Positions 8,250 to 18,455 of a stretch of DNA of 64,000 bases are shown piece after piece. Every line of letters begins with the position of its first letter. Position 1 is the stretch's first letter. The notes under the pieces were generated by a model. The model had not been told where the DNA came from, did no database searches, and saw only the letters and a list, made by a program, of their open reading frames with translations. Source of the DNA: CALODP01 sp942492055 (GTDB lineage Bacteria > Bacteroidota > Ignavibacteria > Ignavibacteriales > Melioribacteraceae); the NCBI GenBank assembly GCA_942492055.1, contig CALODP010000015.1, positions 62,001 to 126,000 of the forward strand, in the 5' to 3' direction. The translations under genes and the position numbers were made by a program.

Positions 8250-9070
8250 TGAACGAAAAAACAATGTTGGATGATCAGCATTACGAAGAGATTATCGCCG
8301 ATGAATCCGTTTGTACTCAAGAGAATCTGGTTTACGAAAAGCCATCGACCTTAACCGACAATCCGATGCATTATTGTCCGGGATGCGGTCATGGAGTTGC
8401 TCACAGAATTTTAGCCGAAGTGATAGAAGAGCTTGGAATTCAGGAAGAAACCGTTGGTGTAGCTCCGGTAGGTTGCGCGGTATTCGCATATAATTATCTA
8501 AATATAGATATGACAGAAGCGGCTCACGGTAGAGCTTCAGCAGTAGCAACTGGTATTAAGAGAGTGTTGCCTGAGAAATATGTATTCTCATATCAGGGGG
8601 ACGGCGATTTGGCCGCAATCGGAACAGCGGAAACAATTCATACATGTAATCGTGGTGAGAATATTGTTATTATCTTTATAAATAACGGTATTTACGGAAT
8701 GACCGGTGGTCAGATGGCTCCGACTACATTAGAGAATATGAAATCGACTACATCTCCGTTCGGTAGGGATGTATCTTCAATGGGGTATCCGTTGAAAATT
8801 ACGGAACTAATCGCGCAGCTTCCGGGAACTTGTTTTGTTACCAGACAATCTGTTCACAAACCGGGGAATGTACGAAAAGCGAAAAAAGCTATCATGAAAG
8901 GATTCCAATATCAGAAAGAGAAAAGAGGAACAAGTTTCATAGAGATAGTTTCTAATTGTCCTTCAAACTGGAAAATGACTCCTGTCGAATCGAACAAATG
9001 GCTCGAGGAAAATATGTTGCCATTTTATCCTCTAGGGGATATCAAGAAACCAAATGAGGAGGAAATATAA
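8249..9070 (+). CDS. korB: 2-oxoacid:ferredoxin oxidoreductase, beta (thiamine pyrophosphate) subunit
   Basis: A 273-residue TPP-binding subunit. Near the N-terminus is HYCPGCGHG, and the thiamine-pyrophosphate motif runs from GDGDLAAIG to INNGIYGMTGGQMAPTT with the metal ligands Asp and Asn. No 4Fe-4S cysteine set follows, as expected when the ferredoxin is a separate subunit. It begins in the overlap with the alpha stop (TAATG), so the two subunits are coupled. The label korB is by family position; the substrate may be another 2-oxoacid. Confidence 0.9.
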   Translation: MNEKTMLDDQHYEEIIADESVCTQENLVYEKPSTLTDNPMHYCPGCGHGVAHRILAEVIEELGIQEETVGVAPVGCAVFAYNYLNIDMTEAAHGRASAVATGIKRVLPEKYVFSYQGDGDLAAIGTAETIHTCNRGENIVIIFINNGIYGMTGGQMAPTTLENMKSTTSPFGRDVSSMGYPLKITELIAQLPGTCFVTRQSVHKPGNVRKAKKAIMKGFQYQKEKRGTSFIEIVSNCPSNWKMTPVESNKWLEENMLPFYPLGDIKKPNEEEI

Positions 9071-9071
9071 A

Positions 9072-9626
9072 ATGACAGAAGAAATAATAATTGCCGGATT
9101 CGGTGGGCAAGGTGTTCTTTCAATGGGAATGATCCTTTGCTATTCGGGAATAATAGAAGATAAAGAAGTAAGCTGGATGCCATCATACGGACCTGAAATG
9201 AGAGGTGGAACCGCAAACTGTACGGCGATAGTAAGTGATAAGAAAATAAGTTCACCTATTATTGATAAATATGACACGGTAATTGCGTTGAATCAGCCTT
9301 CTGTTGACAAATTCGAAAACGCTGTAAAGCCGGGCGGATTATTACTATATGAAAGCACGAATGTAGTTAATCCTCCGACTCGTACGGATATAGATATTAT
9401 CGGGCTTGACGCGAGTGCCGAGGCGGCTCGTATGGAGAATACCAAAATACTTAACATGATAATGTTAGGTGCTTTCTTAAAGAAGAAACCGATAATTCAA
9501 TTTGAAAATATATTGGAAGGTCTCAAAAAGGTTCTTCCCGAGCGATATCACCATCTTTTACCACTTAATGAGCAAGCCTTATTGAGAGGAATGGAGATGG
9601 TTGCAGAAGCAACAGAAAAAGTCTAA
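9072..9626 (+). CDS. korC: 2-oxoacid:ferredoxin oxidoreductase, gamma subunit
   Basis: A 184-residue gamma subunit starting at the ATG at 9072, with the strong ribosome site GAGGAGGAA about eight bases upstream. An in-frame ATG at 9054 lies inside the end of the beta gene and adds only basic residues, so I reject it. The protein begins MTEEIIIAGFGGQGVLSMG, the nucleotide-fold Gly-rich motif of the family, followed by SWMPSYGPEMRGGTANC. It completes the four-subunit complex and is followed at once by a strong terminator. Confidence 0.92.
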   Translation: MTEEIIIAGFGGQGVLSMGMILCYSGIIEDKEVSWMPSYGPEMRGGTANCTAIVSDKKISSPIIDKYDTVIALNQPSVDKFENAVKPGGLLLYESTNVVNPPTRTDIDIIGLDASAEAARMENTKILNMIMLGAFLKKKPIIQFENILEGLKKVLPERYHHLLPLNEQALLRGMEMVAEATEKV

Positions 9627-9649
9627 TATTAAATTGATATTAAATTCGA

Positions 9650-9682
9650 CCCGAAGATTTTAATTTCTTCGGGTTTTTTTTT
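9650..9682 (+). terminator. Rho-independent terminator of the oxidoreductase operon
   Basis: CCCGAAGA (9650-9657) pairs with TCTTCGGG (9666-9673), followed directly by nine T. It stands 24 bases after the last stop of the operon. Confidence 0.92.
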
Positions 9683-9772
9683 ATATATTGTTTCGAAATT
9701 GATTTTTCTCGTTGAAGAATTGATTTCAGAATGATATCTTACTATGCTTTTTTTACAAGAATTTAAATATAT

Positions 9773-11857
9773 ATGAAAAATAAGATACTACTTACTTTAA
9801 TTGCGATTATTACGCTTGCATTTACCTTCAAGGGAAATGACGAAAGAAACTCCTTACGAAAAACAAACGATGATGACAACTCGAAATATACCAACGTCGG
9901 AAACATCGGATTAACAATCACAAACTTCGGAACATTCGGACACGGTTTCAGTATGTGGCCCGAGCAACCTTCCTGCGAATATCCGATAGGAAGCGGAATC
10001 GAACACATTTTTGACGGTGGTCTCTGGATCGGCGGATTCATAAGTGATGACGGAGCGGGAGCCAACAGAAAGGGTCCTTTTGTGACAACAGGAGCGGTTG
10101 ACGCTTCATCTGTTTCCAGTCGCGGTGGTGGTTTTGAGTATACTAACGCCAAAGGGGAGAAGGTAATCGAGAGATCATCTTTGATCGATTCGAAATTTTT
10201 CAATCCGAATTCGGTTTCTCATCAGGATTTTGTGATGGATTATACCGATACTAATCAGGTGTTATCCAATGGGGAACTTATAGTTGATCACTCACCTTTG
10301 GGAGTAGTTGTTCACCACGAAACTTATGTATGGAATTTCCCGTTTGCTGACTTCTTTGTCATCATGAACTATTGGATAAAGAATGTATCGGATAAACATA
10401 TTGATAGTGTTTACGTAGGTTTATGGACAGACGCGGTTGTGAGAAATACTAATATTACTTCTCCGAGAGTAGGTGGACCTTTTTATAATAAAGGTGGAAA
10501 CGGTTATAACGATTCCTTGCAGATTGCTTATGAGTTTGATAGTAACGGTGATGTCGGGTTTTCCGACTCATACGTCGGCATTCAGGTATTAGGGGCTTCC
10601 GATGAGTTCGGAGGAGCCAATTATACTAGCTGGCAGTTCAGAAACACAACAAATCCGAACTATTTCGCTCCTCAGGATGATCCTCAAAGATATAGAAAGA
10701 TGGCCGGATATTTCGGAGGTGATAATACCTATGGAAACGGAGTTAATCCTGACGATTTGAAATCTCCCAGTAACAGATCGATGTTGCTAACAGCAGGTTC
10801 TTTCAAAAGTATAGCGCCTGGAGATTCCATAAATGTAACTTTCGCAATTGTATGCGCTAAGAAGTATGGGGCTGATTTACCAAGTTTGGATACTAAACTG
10901 CAGAAAAAGAATTTGTTTGATAATGCCGGTTGGGCAATAAGAGCTTATAACGGCGAAGATAGAAATGAAAACGGTATTCTAGATCCGGGTGAAGATTTGG
11001 ACGGGGACGGAGCCATAACAAGATATATTCTTCCTGCTCCACCAAGAACCCCGAAGATCAAAGTTGTTCCGGAAAATAATAAGGTTACAATTTATTGGGA
11101 TAAGAGAGCAGAGTCTTCAATTGACCCGATTTCAGGGAAAAAAGATTTTGAAGGATATAAGATATACAGAACAAACGCAGGTTTTGATTTAACAGAATCA
11201 CAGGATTTGATAAAATCGATGGTTAAAATTGCCGAATTCGATTCACTGGGGAATGAAGTGGGATATAACACAGGATTTTCTCAAATCGAATTGGACGAAC
11301 CGAAAAAGTTTGACGGGGATACAACAAATTACTTCTATAAATTTGAAATTGATGGATTGTTGAATGGTTGGCAATATGTTTACAGTGTAACTGCCTTCGA
11401 CGAAGGGGATAAAGATAATAATCTCTCCAGTCTTGAGACGAGTGTTCTATCGGGAGCAACAAAAGTATTACCGGGAACTCCCCCTACTTCCAAAAAAAGT
11501 GTTAAGGTTGGAGTTTATCCGAATCCATATTACGGTAAAGCTATATGGTACGGGAATTCCGAAAGATTGAGAAAAATATATTTTTATAATCTTCCTGCCG
11601 AGTGTGAAATTACTGTTTATACCTTATCCGGCGATATCGTTAAGAAAATAAGGCACACAAAGCAGAGTAACGGTTCGGACGTAAGATGGTTCGAAACATT
11701 TTCGAAAGACGGGTCGCAAGTAATGTCCGGGGGGGAACACGCCTGGGATTTAGTTACCGATGACGACCAAGCAATTGCAACCGGATTGTATCTCTTCACC
11801 GTTAAAGATAAATCTAACGGGGAGATTAAAACTGGTAAATTTTTAGTAATCAAATAA
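9773..11857 (+). CDS. Large secreted protein with C-terminal T9SS-like sorting domain
   Basis: A 694-residue exported protein with an N-terminal signal (MKNKILLTLIAIITLAFTF). The body is beta-rich. Near residue 405 an acidic loop, DRNENGILDPGEDLDGDG, looks like a calcium-binding EF-hand or thrombospondin-3-type loop. A fibronectin-III-like segment with PPRTPKIKVVPENNKVTIYW follows. The end has VYPNPYYGKAIW and a Gly-Leu-Tyr-Leu-Phe-x-Val segment, a variant of the T9SS type A domain lacking the NPFNP core. It opens a cluster with a T9SS cargo, a TonB receptor and a PorV-like protein, so it is probably a surface component. No enzyme motif is seen. Confidence 0.8.
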   Translation: MKNKILLTLIAIITLAFTFKGNDERNSLRKTNDDDNSKYTNVGNIGLTITNFGTFGHGFSMWPEQPSCEYPIGSGIEHIFDGGLWIGGFISDDGAGANRKGPFVTTGAVDASSVSSRGGGFEYTNAKGEKVIERSSLIDSKFFNPNSVSHQDFVMDYTDTNQVLSNGELIVDHSPLGVVVHHETYVWNFPFADFFVIMNYWIKNVSDKHIDSVYVGLWTDAVVRNTNITSPRVGGPFYNKGGNGYNDSLQIAYEFDSNGDVGFSDSYVGIQVLGASDEFGGANYTSWQFRNTTNPNYFAPQDDPQRYRKMAGYFGGDNTYGNGVNPDDLKSPSNRSMLLTAGSFKSIAPGDSINVTFAIVCAKKYGADLPSLDTKLQKKNLFDNAGWAIRAYNGEDRNENGILDPGEDLDGDGAITRYILPAPPRTPKIKVVPENNKVTIYWDKRAESSIDPISGKKDFEGYKIYRTNAGFDLTESQDLIKSMVKIAEFDSLGNEVGYNTGFSQIELDEPKKFDGDTTNYFYKFEIDGLLNGWQYVYSVTAFDEGDKDNNLSSLETSVLSGATKVLPGTPPTSKKSVKVGVYPNPYYGKAIWYGNSERLRKIYFYNLPAECEITVYTLSGDIVKKIRHTKQSNGSDVRWFETFSKDGSQVMSGGEHAWDLVTDDDQAIATGLYLFTVKDKSNGEIKTGKFLVIK

Positions 11858-11867
11858 GAGGAGCAAA

Positions 11868-13982
11868 ATGAAAATTCGTTTGCTACTAATTTCATTTTTG
11901 TTTTTATCCTTTAATCTTTTCGCTCAGACTATTCCTGAGGTTTCGATTAAAGATGTACAATTCGTTCCGGCGGATTCGTTAATTAAATATGGCGCTCAAA
12001 ACAGCGAGCCGAAACCTTCCTATGATGGTAAAACAGTTTATATTACAGGTGTTGTAATGTGTCCTACGTATGAAGGGGTTAATCCTGATAGTGTTGAAAC
12101 TCTTCACTCAGGCGCGCCTGCAGTTTATTTACAAGATCCTAACTCAAGAGATTGGTCAGGTATTTTATTGCGTGATCCTACCGAGAGTACATCTTTCGCA
12201 ATTCTTGATACAGGTATTGTTATTAAAGTAAAAGTGAAAATCGGAGAATATCACACTACTACGCAGGCAAATGTAGTTGAGTTCGACGCTTCCAACATTC
12301 TTAATGTCGCAAAACGTCCGGCTCCTGTAAAATTAACTCTTGATTCTCTTTTCGACAAAGCTTCGGGCGCACCGAATTACTTGGCTGAAAAATGGGAACA
12401 AGTTTATGTTGAGCTTGATAATTTAACTTCTGCCGACAAAGACGCTATCGGTGGCGGTAGCTTCAAGGCAATCGATGATAACGGAATGTCGATTATCGTT
12501 GGTGCTCAGGCAGATTTTTTGAGAAGAGAAGGAGCTCCTGTTCCGGGAACTAAGTTCAAGAGTATTAAAGGATTTATCGAAACCAGAACTAATGTTGATG
12601 GTGGATGGTTTATTATTAATCCTGTTTCTCCTGATGATATTGTTAAAAGTGAATCTGTTCCTCCAAGTATTTCTGAAATTAAAAGAGATATTGTAGAAGT
12701 GAAATTCGGAGAAGCTGTTACAGTTAGTGCTAATATTGTAGACAACGATAGTCCTTCATTTTCCGCAGAAGTTGTATATACGATAAATGATGGTGCTGCT
12801 CAAACAGTAGCAATGGCTAAAGGAACAGGTGATGAGTGGACAGCTCAGATCCCTGCTCAGAACGATTCTTCAATCGTAGCTTTCTTTATCAAAGCATCCG
12901 ATTCCGAAAGCAATTCTACTTATGCTCCTGCTGATACAGTAAAAGGAAAATATTTCTATTACGTATTGAACAGAGATCTTAAGATCAAAGATGTTCAGCT
13001 TTCTCCGTACGGAAGTGGTTATAGCGCATACAACGGATACGAAGTAACCGTTAGTGGTGTTGTTACTGCCGATACTTCCGATATCGAAGGCTTCGGAAGT
13101 GCCGGTCCACAGGTTTATATCCAGAACGGAAAAGGAATGTGGAACGGTATTCAATTATTCGGTACTGAAGCAGTTAAATTGGAAAAAGGGGATCTTGTTA
13201 CAGTTACCGGTATTGTCAACGAGACATACGGTGTTACAAGATTAGGAAATAACAGTGCCGGTGTAACTGTAACTGTTAATAAAAAGGGAGAAGCACTTCC
13301 GGAAGCAGCAGTTGTTACAACAGGTGAAATCGGTACATCGAAAAGCGGTCAGTTGCCTGGCGAAGCTTACGAGTGTGTTTTGGTTGCGGTTGAAGGAATC
13401 ACAGTAACAGATGATAATTCAGATGGTGATTCAGGAATCGACGAAGGATCAGGCGGAAATAGAAACCACGGTGAAATATCAGTAGTTGATGCTTCTGCTC
13501 TGCCAATGAGAATAGAGTTACAAGAAGGAACTCATGATTTCAACAACTTCTGGAGCTCTGATTTGGAAGGTGAAGGGACAAGAATTTCAAACGGAGACAA
13601 ATTCAGTAAAGTTACCGGTATTATGACATATTCTTTCGGTAACTACAAACTTATCCCTAGAACCAATGATGATTTCGAAGGATATGTTGCTGTTGGTGTT
13701 GAAGAGATAGAAATGCCTGAAAGCTATGAGTTATCACAGAACTATCCGAATCCTTTCAACCCTACAACAAATATTAAATATTCTGTTGTTAAGGCAGGAA
13801 ACGTAAACTTAACTGTTTACAATATTCTCGGACAAAAAGTGATGACATTGGTTAACGATGTTGAAGCAGCCGGAACACACCAAGTTAAATTCGACGCATC
13901 GAAATTAACTTCCGGAATTTACTTATACAAAATACAAGTAAATGATTTTGTCTCTGTTAAGAAGATGATGTTAGTAAAATAA
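11868..13982 (+). CDS. T9SS cargo with OB-fold nuclease-associated domains
   Basis: A 704-residue secreted protein. It has a signal peptide (MKIRLLLISFLFLSFNLFAQ) and begins ten bases after the previous stop behind a GAGGAG ribosome site. Residues about 25-270 and 375-600 contain repeated OB-fold-like modules of the kind found beside secreted nucleases, recognisable in TVYITGVVMCPTYEG with VYLQDP and in YEVTVSGVVTADTSD with VYIQNG. A beta-sandwich lies between them. The C-terminus is a canonical T9SS type A domain with QNYPNPFNPTTNIKYS and KKMMLVK. It is probably a surface or released nucleic-acid or phosphate-binding protein; I see no catalytic motif. Confidence 0.82.
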   Translation: MKIRLLLISFLFLSFNLFAQTIPEVSIKDVQFVPADSLIKYGAQNSEPKPSYDGKTVYITGVVMCPTYEGVNPDSVETLHSGAPAVYLQDPNSRDWSGILLRDPTESTSFAILDTGIVIKVKVKIGEYHTTTQANVVEFDASNILNVAKRPAPVKLTLDSLFDKASGAPNYLAEKWEQVYVELDNLTSADKDAIGGGSFKAIDDNGMSIIVGAQADFLRREGAPVPGTKFKSIKGFIETRTNVDGGWFIINPVSPDDIVKSESVPPSISEIKRDIVEVKFGEAVTVSANIVDNDSPSFSAEVVYTINDGAAQTVAMAKGTGDEWTAQIPAQNDSSIVAFFIKASDSESNSTYAPADTVKGKYFYYVLNRDLKIKDVQLSPYGSGYSAYNGYEVTVSGVVTADTSDIEGFGSAGPQVYIQNGKGMWNGIQLFGTEAVKLEKGDLVTVTGIVNETYGVTRLGNNSAGVTVTVNKKGEALPEAAVVTTGEIGTSKSGQLPGEAYECVLVAVEGITVTDDNSDGDSGIDEGSGGNRNHGEISVVDASALPMRIELQEGTHDFNNFWSSDLEGEGTRISNGDKFSKVTGIMTYSFGNYKLIPRTNDDFEGYVAVGVEEIEMPESYELSQNYPNPFNPTTNIKYSVVKAGNVNLTVYNILGQKVMTLVNDVEAAGTHQVKFDASKLTSGIYLYKIQVNDFVSVKKMMLVK

Positions 13983-13994
13983 TATAATACATTA

Positions 13995-14030
13995 AATCCG
14001 CGTGGTCGGTTGGCTACGCGGATTTTTTTT
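13995..14030 (+). terminator. Rho-independent terminator
   Basis: ATCCGCGT (13996-14003) pairs with ACGCGGAT (14016-14023), and the T-run begins at 14023. It would end the two-gene transcript 9773-13982 before the TonB-receptor group. Confidence 0.9.
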
Positions 14031-14056
14031 GAAAGCCTATTTGTAAATAAAACATT

Positions 14057-15646
14057 GTGATAGCTTTGAAAAGAAACAGTAGATTTCTAATTCGCTTATT
14101 TATAGTAATTACAGCACTTGGCGCTTTTTACGCTTGTTCGGAGAGTATTAGTGATAATCCGGTCGAGAATAAAGCTCCCGAGACTTCGCTATTTTTATTT
14201 CCCGATGAAGACGCAGAATTATCCCAACAAAGAAGTAGAATGAAAGTTCACTGGTGGGGGGATGATCCTGACGGATTGGTCATCGGATATTACTTCAGAT
14301 GGGATGGCCTATCCGAAGGGTGGAGTTTTACTACTAAAAACGATTCTATTTTCTCTCTTCCGATTGGTACAGCCGATACTACATTCGCATTTGAGGTAGT
14401 CGCGGTTGATAACGAAGGGAACGGAAAATATGACACACAGATTATCCAAGAGGGTGTTGATTTTGGCCCGGAACCTTTTATCGATTCAAATGGTGACGGG
14501 GTTTATAACAAAGGGGAGAAATATTACGATATAGGATTAATCGATCCTACACCCGCAAAACAAAAATTTCCTATTAAAAATACAGCTCCCGAAATAATAT
14601 GGAGCAAGGCAAGCGTTCTACCGCTTGAGTCATTTCCGGTTACAACAGTTAGTTGGGATGTTGACGATCTTGACGGAATCGAATCGATTGTCAAAATCAA
14701 TATTGCCCTTAATGATACTAATGAGGTTGTCGAACTAGAGCGTTCTGTAAAATTGATTACTTTAAGAATTGCCGATATGAATGCCGCTAACCCGGAAATG
14801 GATATTCTTATTAATGGATCCGAAAGTGAGATTCTTTCGGAAAGGTTAAAAAATCTTAAATTAGACGACAACAATCGCTTGTATATTCAGGCGGAAGATA
14901 TATCCGGAGCAAAGTCCAAATTTATTTCTTTACCCGAAGAAGGGAAAGATTGGTTTGTTAAAAAGCCAAAAGGGAAGCTCCTTATTGTAGACGACTATAA
15001 TCAGGGGGGTGCCGCTACCGATTTTTATAATAACGCATTCGACGCTGTTAGAGGTGGTGCTCTTAAAGATAAATATGATGTATTGGATTTGGAACCGGAA
15101 GATATTCCGTTCCCGAACATTACATTTTTACAGACATTAAAATTATTCGATTTTGTCTATTGGTACGGTGATGATCAGCCAAGCCTGGACAAATTGAATC
15201 TTGTAACGAAATCATATCTTGCACAAGGTGGAAAGATGGCTTTCTCGATGACCTTCCAGGATTCATCGGATAATTTCCAACTGACTTTACCAACTTTGCA
15301 AAATTTCTTACAGATAGACGCATTGGGAGAAAAGAAGCCTGCAAACTTTATGTTTCCTAACGCTGAGTTGAACCCTTTCCAGCATGCATCAGGATATCCG
15401 CCTCTCAAAACGGCTGCCACAGTCGGTTTTGTAAGAACATATGTACCAAGTTCCGTAGCGCAAAGTATTTATAATCTTTCGGGAACAATTTTGGGCGGTA
15501 AAATGACAGGTACGATTGCGTTTATAGATAATTCAAAAACATTATTTTTTATAGGGCTACCTCTACATCAATGCGATGGCAACGAAGGTAGTGTTAATCA
15601 ATTACTCGAGAAAGTATTCTTTGATGAATTCGGTTTGAGCTTATGA
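14057..15646 (+). CDS. Probable outer-membrane lipoprotein of the TonB/PorV cluster
   Basis: A 529-residue exported protein. I take the GTG at 14057, but a TTG at 14066 is equally possible. The N-terminus has a hydrophobic stretch ending in ITALGAFYAC, which resembles a lipobox with Cys as the lipidated residue. Next come an Ig-like region and a calcium-loop-like DSNGDGVYNKGE. The C-terminal third (from GKLLIVDDYNQGGAATDF through YDVLDLEPED to FDFVYWYGDDQPS) has the look of a Rossmann or GATase-like domain that these bacteria attach to surface proteins. The 3' end overlaps the TonB receptor by four bases, so it is coupled to it and probably is its surface partner, in analogy to SusCD pairs. 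Confidence 0.72.
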   Translation: MIALKRNSRFLIRLFIVITALGAFYACSESISDNPVENKAPETSLFLFPDEDAELSQQRSRMKVHWWGDDPDGLVIGYYFRWDGLSEGWSFTTKNDSIFSLPIGTADTTFAFEVVAVDNEGNGKYDTQIIQEGVDFGPEPFIDSNGDGVYNKGEKYYDIGLIDPTPAKQKFPIKNTAPEIIWSKASVLPLESFPVTTVSWDVDDLDGIESIVKINIALNDTNEVVELERSVKLITLRIADMNAANPEMDILINGSESEILSERLKNLKLDDNNRLYIQAEDISGAKSKFISLPEEGKDWFVKKPKGKLLIVDDYNQGGAATDFYNNAFDAVRGGALKDKYDVLDLEPEDIPFPNITFLQTLKLFDFVYWYGDDQPSLDKLNLVTKSYLAQGGKMAFSMTFQDSSDNFQLTLPTLQNFLQIDALGEKKPANFMFPNAELNPFQHASGYPPLKTAATVGFVRTYVPSSVAQSIYNLSGTILGGKMTGTIAFIDNSKTLFFIGLPLHQCDGNEGSVNQLLEKVFFDEFGLSL

Positions 15647-18453
15647 AACGAATTTTAGTATTTATATTATTGGCTTTATGTTCCATTCAGATTTTTTCCC
15701 AAGGGAAGGGAACTTTGGCGGGGCTTATTACCGACAAAGAATTCAAACAACCTTTACCCGGAGTGAACGTTATCCTAAAAGGCACCTATTACGGTGGGGC
15801 TTCGGATTTCGACGGGAGATACAAAATCGAGAACATCAGCCCCGGAACATATACCGTAAAAGTATCTTTTATGGGATACAAAACTTTGGAGTTTACCGGA
15901 ATTAAGATTGAGGAAAACAGGACTCTATCACTTGATATTGTTATGGAAGAGACATCTCTAACCATGGAACAAGATGTTATTGTGATAGGGGAAAAACCTC
16001 TGATGGATGTTGAGGAAACACAAAGTAAAAAATCGATGTCGAAAAAAGATATTGAGCTTGCAGTTGTAGAAGATGTCAAGGACTTGGTGTCGCAAACAGC
16101 GGGTGTTGTTAAGAATGATAACTCTATCCATATACGTGGAGGTCGTTCTTATGAAAGTGCCTTCTTGCTTGATGGTGTCTCTGTCCAGGATCCGTTAGCC
16201 GGTACCGGTTTCGGTTTGCAGCTGAGTTCGAACGCAATAGAAGAAGTAGAGGTTATTACCGGTGGATTTAACGCCGAGTACGGTCAAGCTACCTCCGGAG
16301 TTGTTAACGTAAAAACAAGAGAAGGACGCGAAAAATTTTCCGGTTATCTTTCATATAAGAGAGATAATTTCGGGGAACGTTCCTCTAATCATGTTTTTAA
16401 TATGGAGGTTGTTGAGGCTAATCTATCCGGTCCTGAACCGTTAACTACTTATGTTCTTCCTGCTATCGGGCTTGACCTTCCCGGAGAGTTAAGTTTCTTC
16501 GGTAGTTTTTATATGGGAATAAGTGACGGAATTACACAGGGATATTACAAGCCAACTGCCAAACAGCTATATTCTTCTACATTCTACGGAACACGATTTG
16601 CTCCAAGATCGGAGAATAGTTGGTTTTGGTTAGGGAAACTTACTTATAAGATTTCTCCAACTATGAAACTTGCATATTCGTTTAACCAGTCTGTTAGCAT
16701 AAATCAGAATTCCCAGTCTTTGCAGTCCAATTTGGAATATGTTGAGCCAAGTCCCGGTTACCAATACGATTTTCAAAACATATTGGATAACGCAAATACC
16801 TTTACTCATAATAATAAATACAACACTCTTAGTTGGACGCATACACTCAACAAAAAGACGTTTTATGAGTTGAAGGTAAATCATTTCTTCTCCAATCTTC
16901 GCGCCGACGCAAACGGTAGGTATTATAACGAATATGAGGAGAGAAAGGATATTGTAACTTTCCCGATTGACTACTATAATGAAAACGGTGATACTATAGG
17001 TGTTATTCCGGGAGACGGATTTTGGGATGTAGGTAATCCGTCAACATGGCGTGATCATTATGTTGAAGAGCTTTCCTTAAAAGGGGATGTAACTAGTTTC
17101 TTTGACGAAAAGAATAAATTCAAAGCCGGTTTTAACATGATTTTCCAGGAGATGCAGGTTATTGATATCTACAAACCCTGGATTGGTGAAATGGGCTTAA
17201 ACAATGATATTTATAAAGTTCATCCTGCTCGCGGATCTTTCTACGCACAGGATAATGTTAATTTTAGCGGAATGATTCTTAATTTCGGTCTTCGTATGGA
17301 CTATTGGTTCCCCGGAAAATATGTTGATGACGCGGTAAATAATCCTGATGTTGTTACAATTCCCGATGAAACCAGATCAAAATACAAAGATGATACATTC
17401 GGATGGTTCGGAGACAGAAGATTCAAAGCTAGACTCAGTCCTCGTTTGGGTATATCTCATCCGATTTCCGATAACCAAATGCTCTTTTTCTCCTACGGAC
17501 ATTTCAACAAGTGGCCTCGTCCGCAGTATGTTTACGCGAAATTGTCCCCATCTAACGCACAGTCTTCTTTCCAAAAATTCGGTAATCCGAATTTGAATCC
17601 GGAAACCACTGTAGCTTATGAGTTAGGACTAAAGAACCAGTTTAGTGAGAATGATGTATTAACTATCACTGCTTACTACAAAGATATTTTTGATTACGTA
17701 AGAACAAGAACCGCGAAAATAAAATCAGCTAGATTCGCTACTCAATCTTTTATTACTTACGCGAATCTCGATTATGCTCGTAGCCGCGGTATTGAAATAG
17801 AATACAAAAAGAGAATCGGTAAATGGTTCAATGGAATGTTGTCATTCTCATACGCGACCGTTACCGGGAAGAGCTCCTCATCTGATGAAGGTGTACTGAT
17901 CATGAGAGGGGACTTGGACGAATCAATTAAAGAAGAATATGTTTCTTGGGATAGACCTTTTACAATTTCTTCAAGTATGAACTTCTACGTAAGAAAAGGA
18001 CAACCTTTATTCGGGTTCGGAGAAGGAATACTTGATGATTACAATTTCTATCTCAGATTCTTTTTCCAATCGGGTAAAAGATATACTCCGGCTATCTTTA
18101 CGGGAAATTATGATATAGATGGAAGACCCGAATATGTAAGTGACAGAGATAATCGATACGGAGAAATCGCTGATAATTGGTTCTGGATTGATCTTAACTT
18201 TGAAAAGAGTTTTGATGTCGGTGGACTTGATTTCAACTTCTTTGTCGAAATAAATAATCTTCTGGATACAAAGAACTCGGCTATAATAAATCCTGTTACC
18301 GGAAAGGCCTATGAATACGGAGACGCAACTCCTTCTTCATGGAACGATCCTTTATATCCGGATTTACAAGCTCCGATTTCAGCTTACCCGTTTAATCCGG
18401 CAAGATACTTAACTAGAAGAAATGTAAAATTTGGCTTGAACTTTAGATTCTAA
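15643..18453 (+). CDS. TonB-dependent outer-membrane receptor with N-terminal carboxypeptidase-regulatory domain
   Basis: A 936-residue protein with a signal peptide (MKRILVFILLALCSIQIFSQ). Residues about 22-105 form a CarboxypepD_reg-like beta sandwich (GKGTLAGLITDKEFKQPLPG). A plug domain follows (LVSQTAGVV, IHIRGGRSYESAFLLDGV, VITGGFNAEYGQATSGVVNV), and then a long Tyr/Phe-rich beta barrel ends in a strand that terminates FGLNFRF. Such receptors import ligands using TonB energy. The substrate is unknown, and the SusC-type LYGSRA-like motif is only loosely present. It is translationally coupled to the preceding lipoprotein and followed by the PorV-like gene. Confidence 0.93.
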   Translation: MKRILVFILLALCSIQIFSQGKGTLAGLITDKEFKQPLPGVNVILKGTYYGGASDFDGRYKIENISPGTYTVKVSFMGYKTLEFTGIKIEENRTLSLDIVMEETSLTMEQDVIVIGEKPLMDVEETQSKKSMSKKDIELAVVEDVKDLVSQTAGVVKNDNSIHIRGGRSYESAFLLDGVSVQDPLAGTGFGLQLSSNAIEEVEVITGGFNAEYGQATSGVVNVKTREGREKFSGYLSYKRDNFGERSSNHVFNMEVVEANLSGPEPLTTYVLPAIGLDLPGELSFFGSFYMGISDGITQGYYKPTAKQLYSSTFYGTRFAPRSENSWFWLGKLTYKISPTMKLAYSFNQSVSINQNSQSLQSNLEYVEPSPGYQYDFQNILDNANTFTHNNKYNTLSWTHTLNKKTFYELKVNHFFSNLRADANGRYYNEYEERKDIVTFPIDYYNENGDTIGVIPGDGFWDVGNPSTWRDHYVEELSLKGDVTSFFDEKNKFKAGFNMIFQEMQVIDIYKPWIGEMGLNNDIYKVHPARGSFYAQDNVNFSGMILNFGLRMDYWFPGKYVDDAVNNPDVVTIPDETRSKYKDDTFGWFGDRRFKARLSPRLGISHPISDNQMLFFSYGHFNKWPRPQYVYAKLSPSNAQSSFQKFGNPNLNPETTVAYELGLKNQFSENDVLTITAYYKDIFDYVRTRTAKIKSARFATQSFITYANLDYARSRGIEIEYKKRIGKWFNGMLSFSYATVTGKSSSSDEGVLIMRGDLDESIKEEYVSWDRPFTISSSMNFYVRKGQPLFGFGEGILDDYNFYLRFFFQSGKRYTPAIFTGNYDIDGRPEYVSDRDNRYGEIADNWFWIDLNFEKSFDVGGLDFNFFVEINNLLDTKNSAIINPVTGKAYEYGDATPSSWNDPLYPDLQAPISAYPFNPARYLTRRNVKFGLNFRF

Positions 18454-18455
18454 AT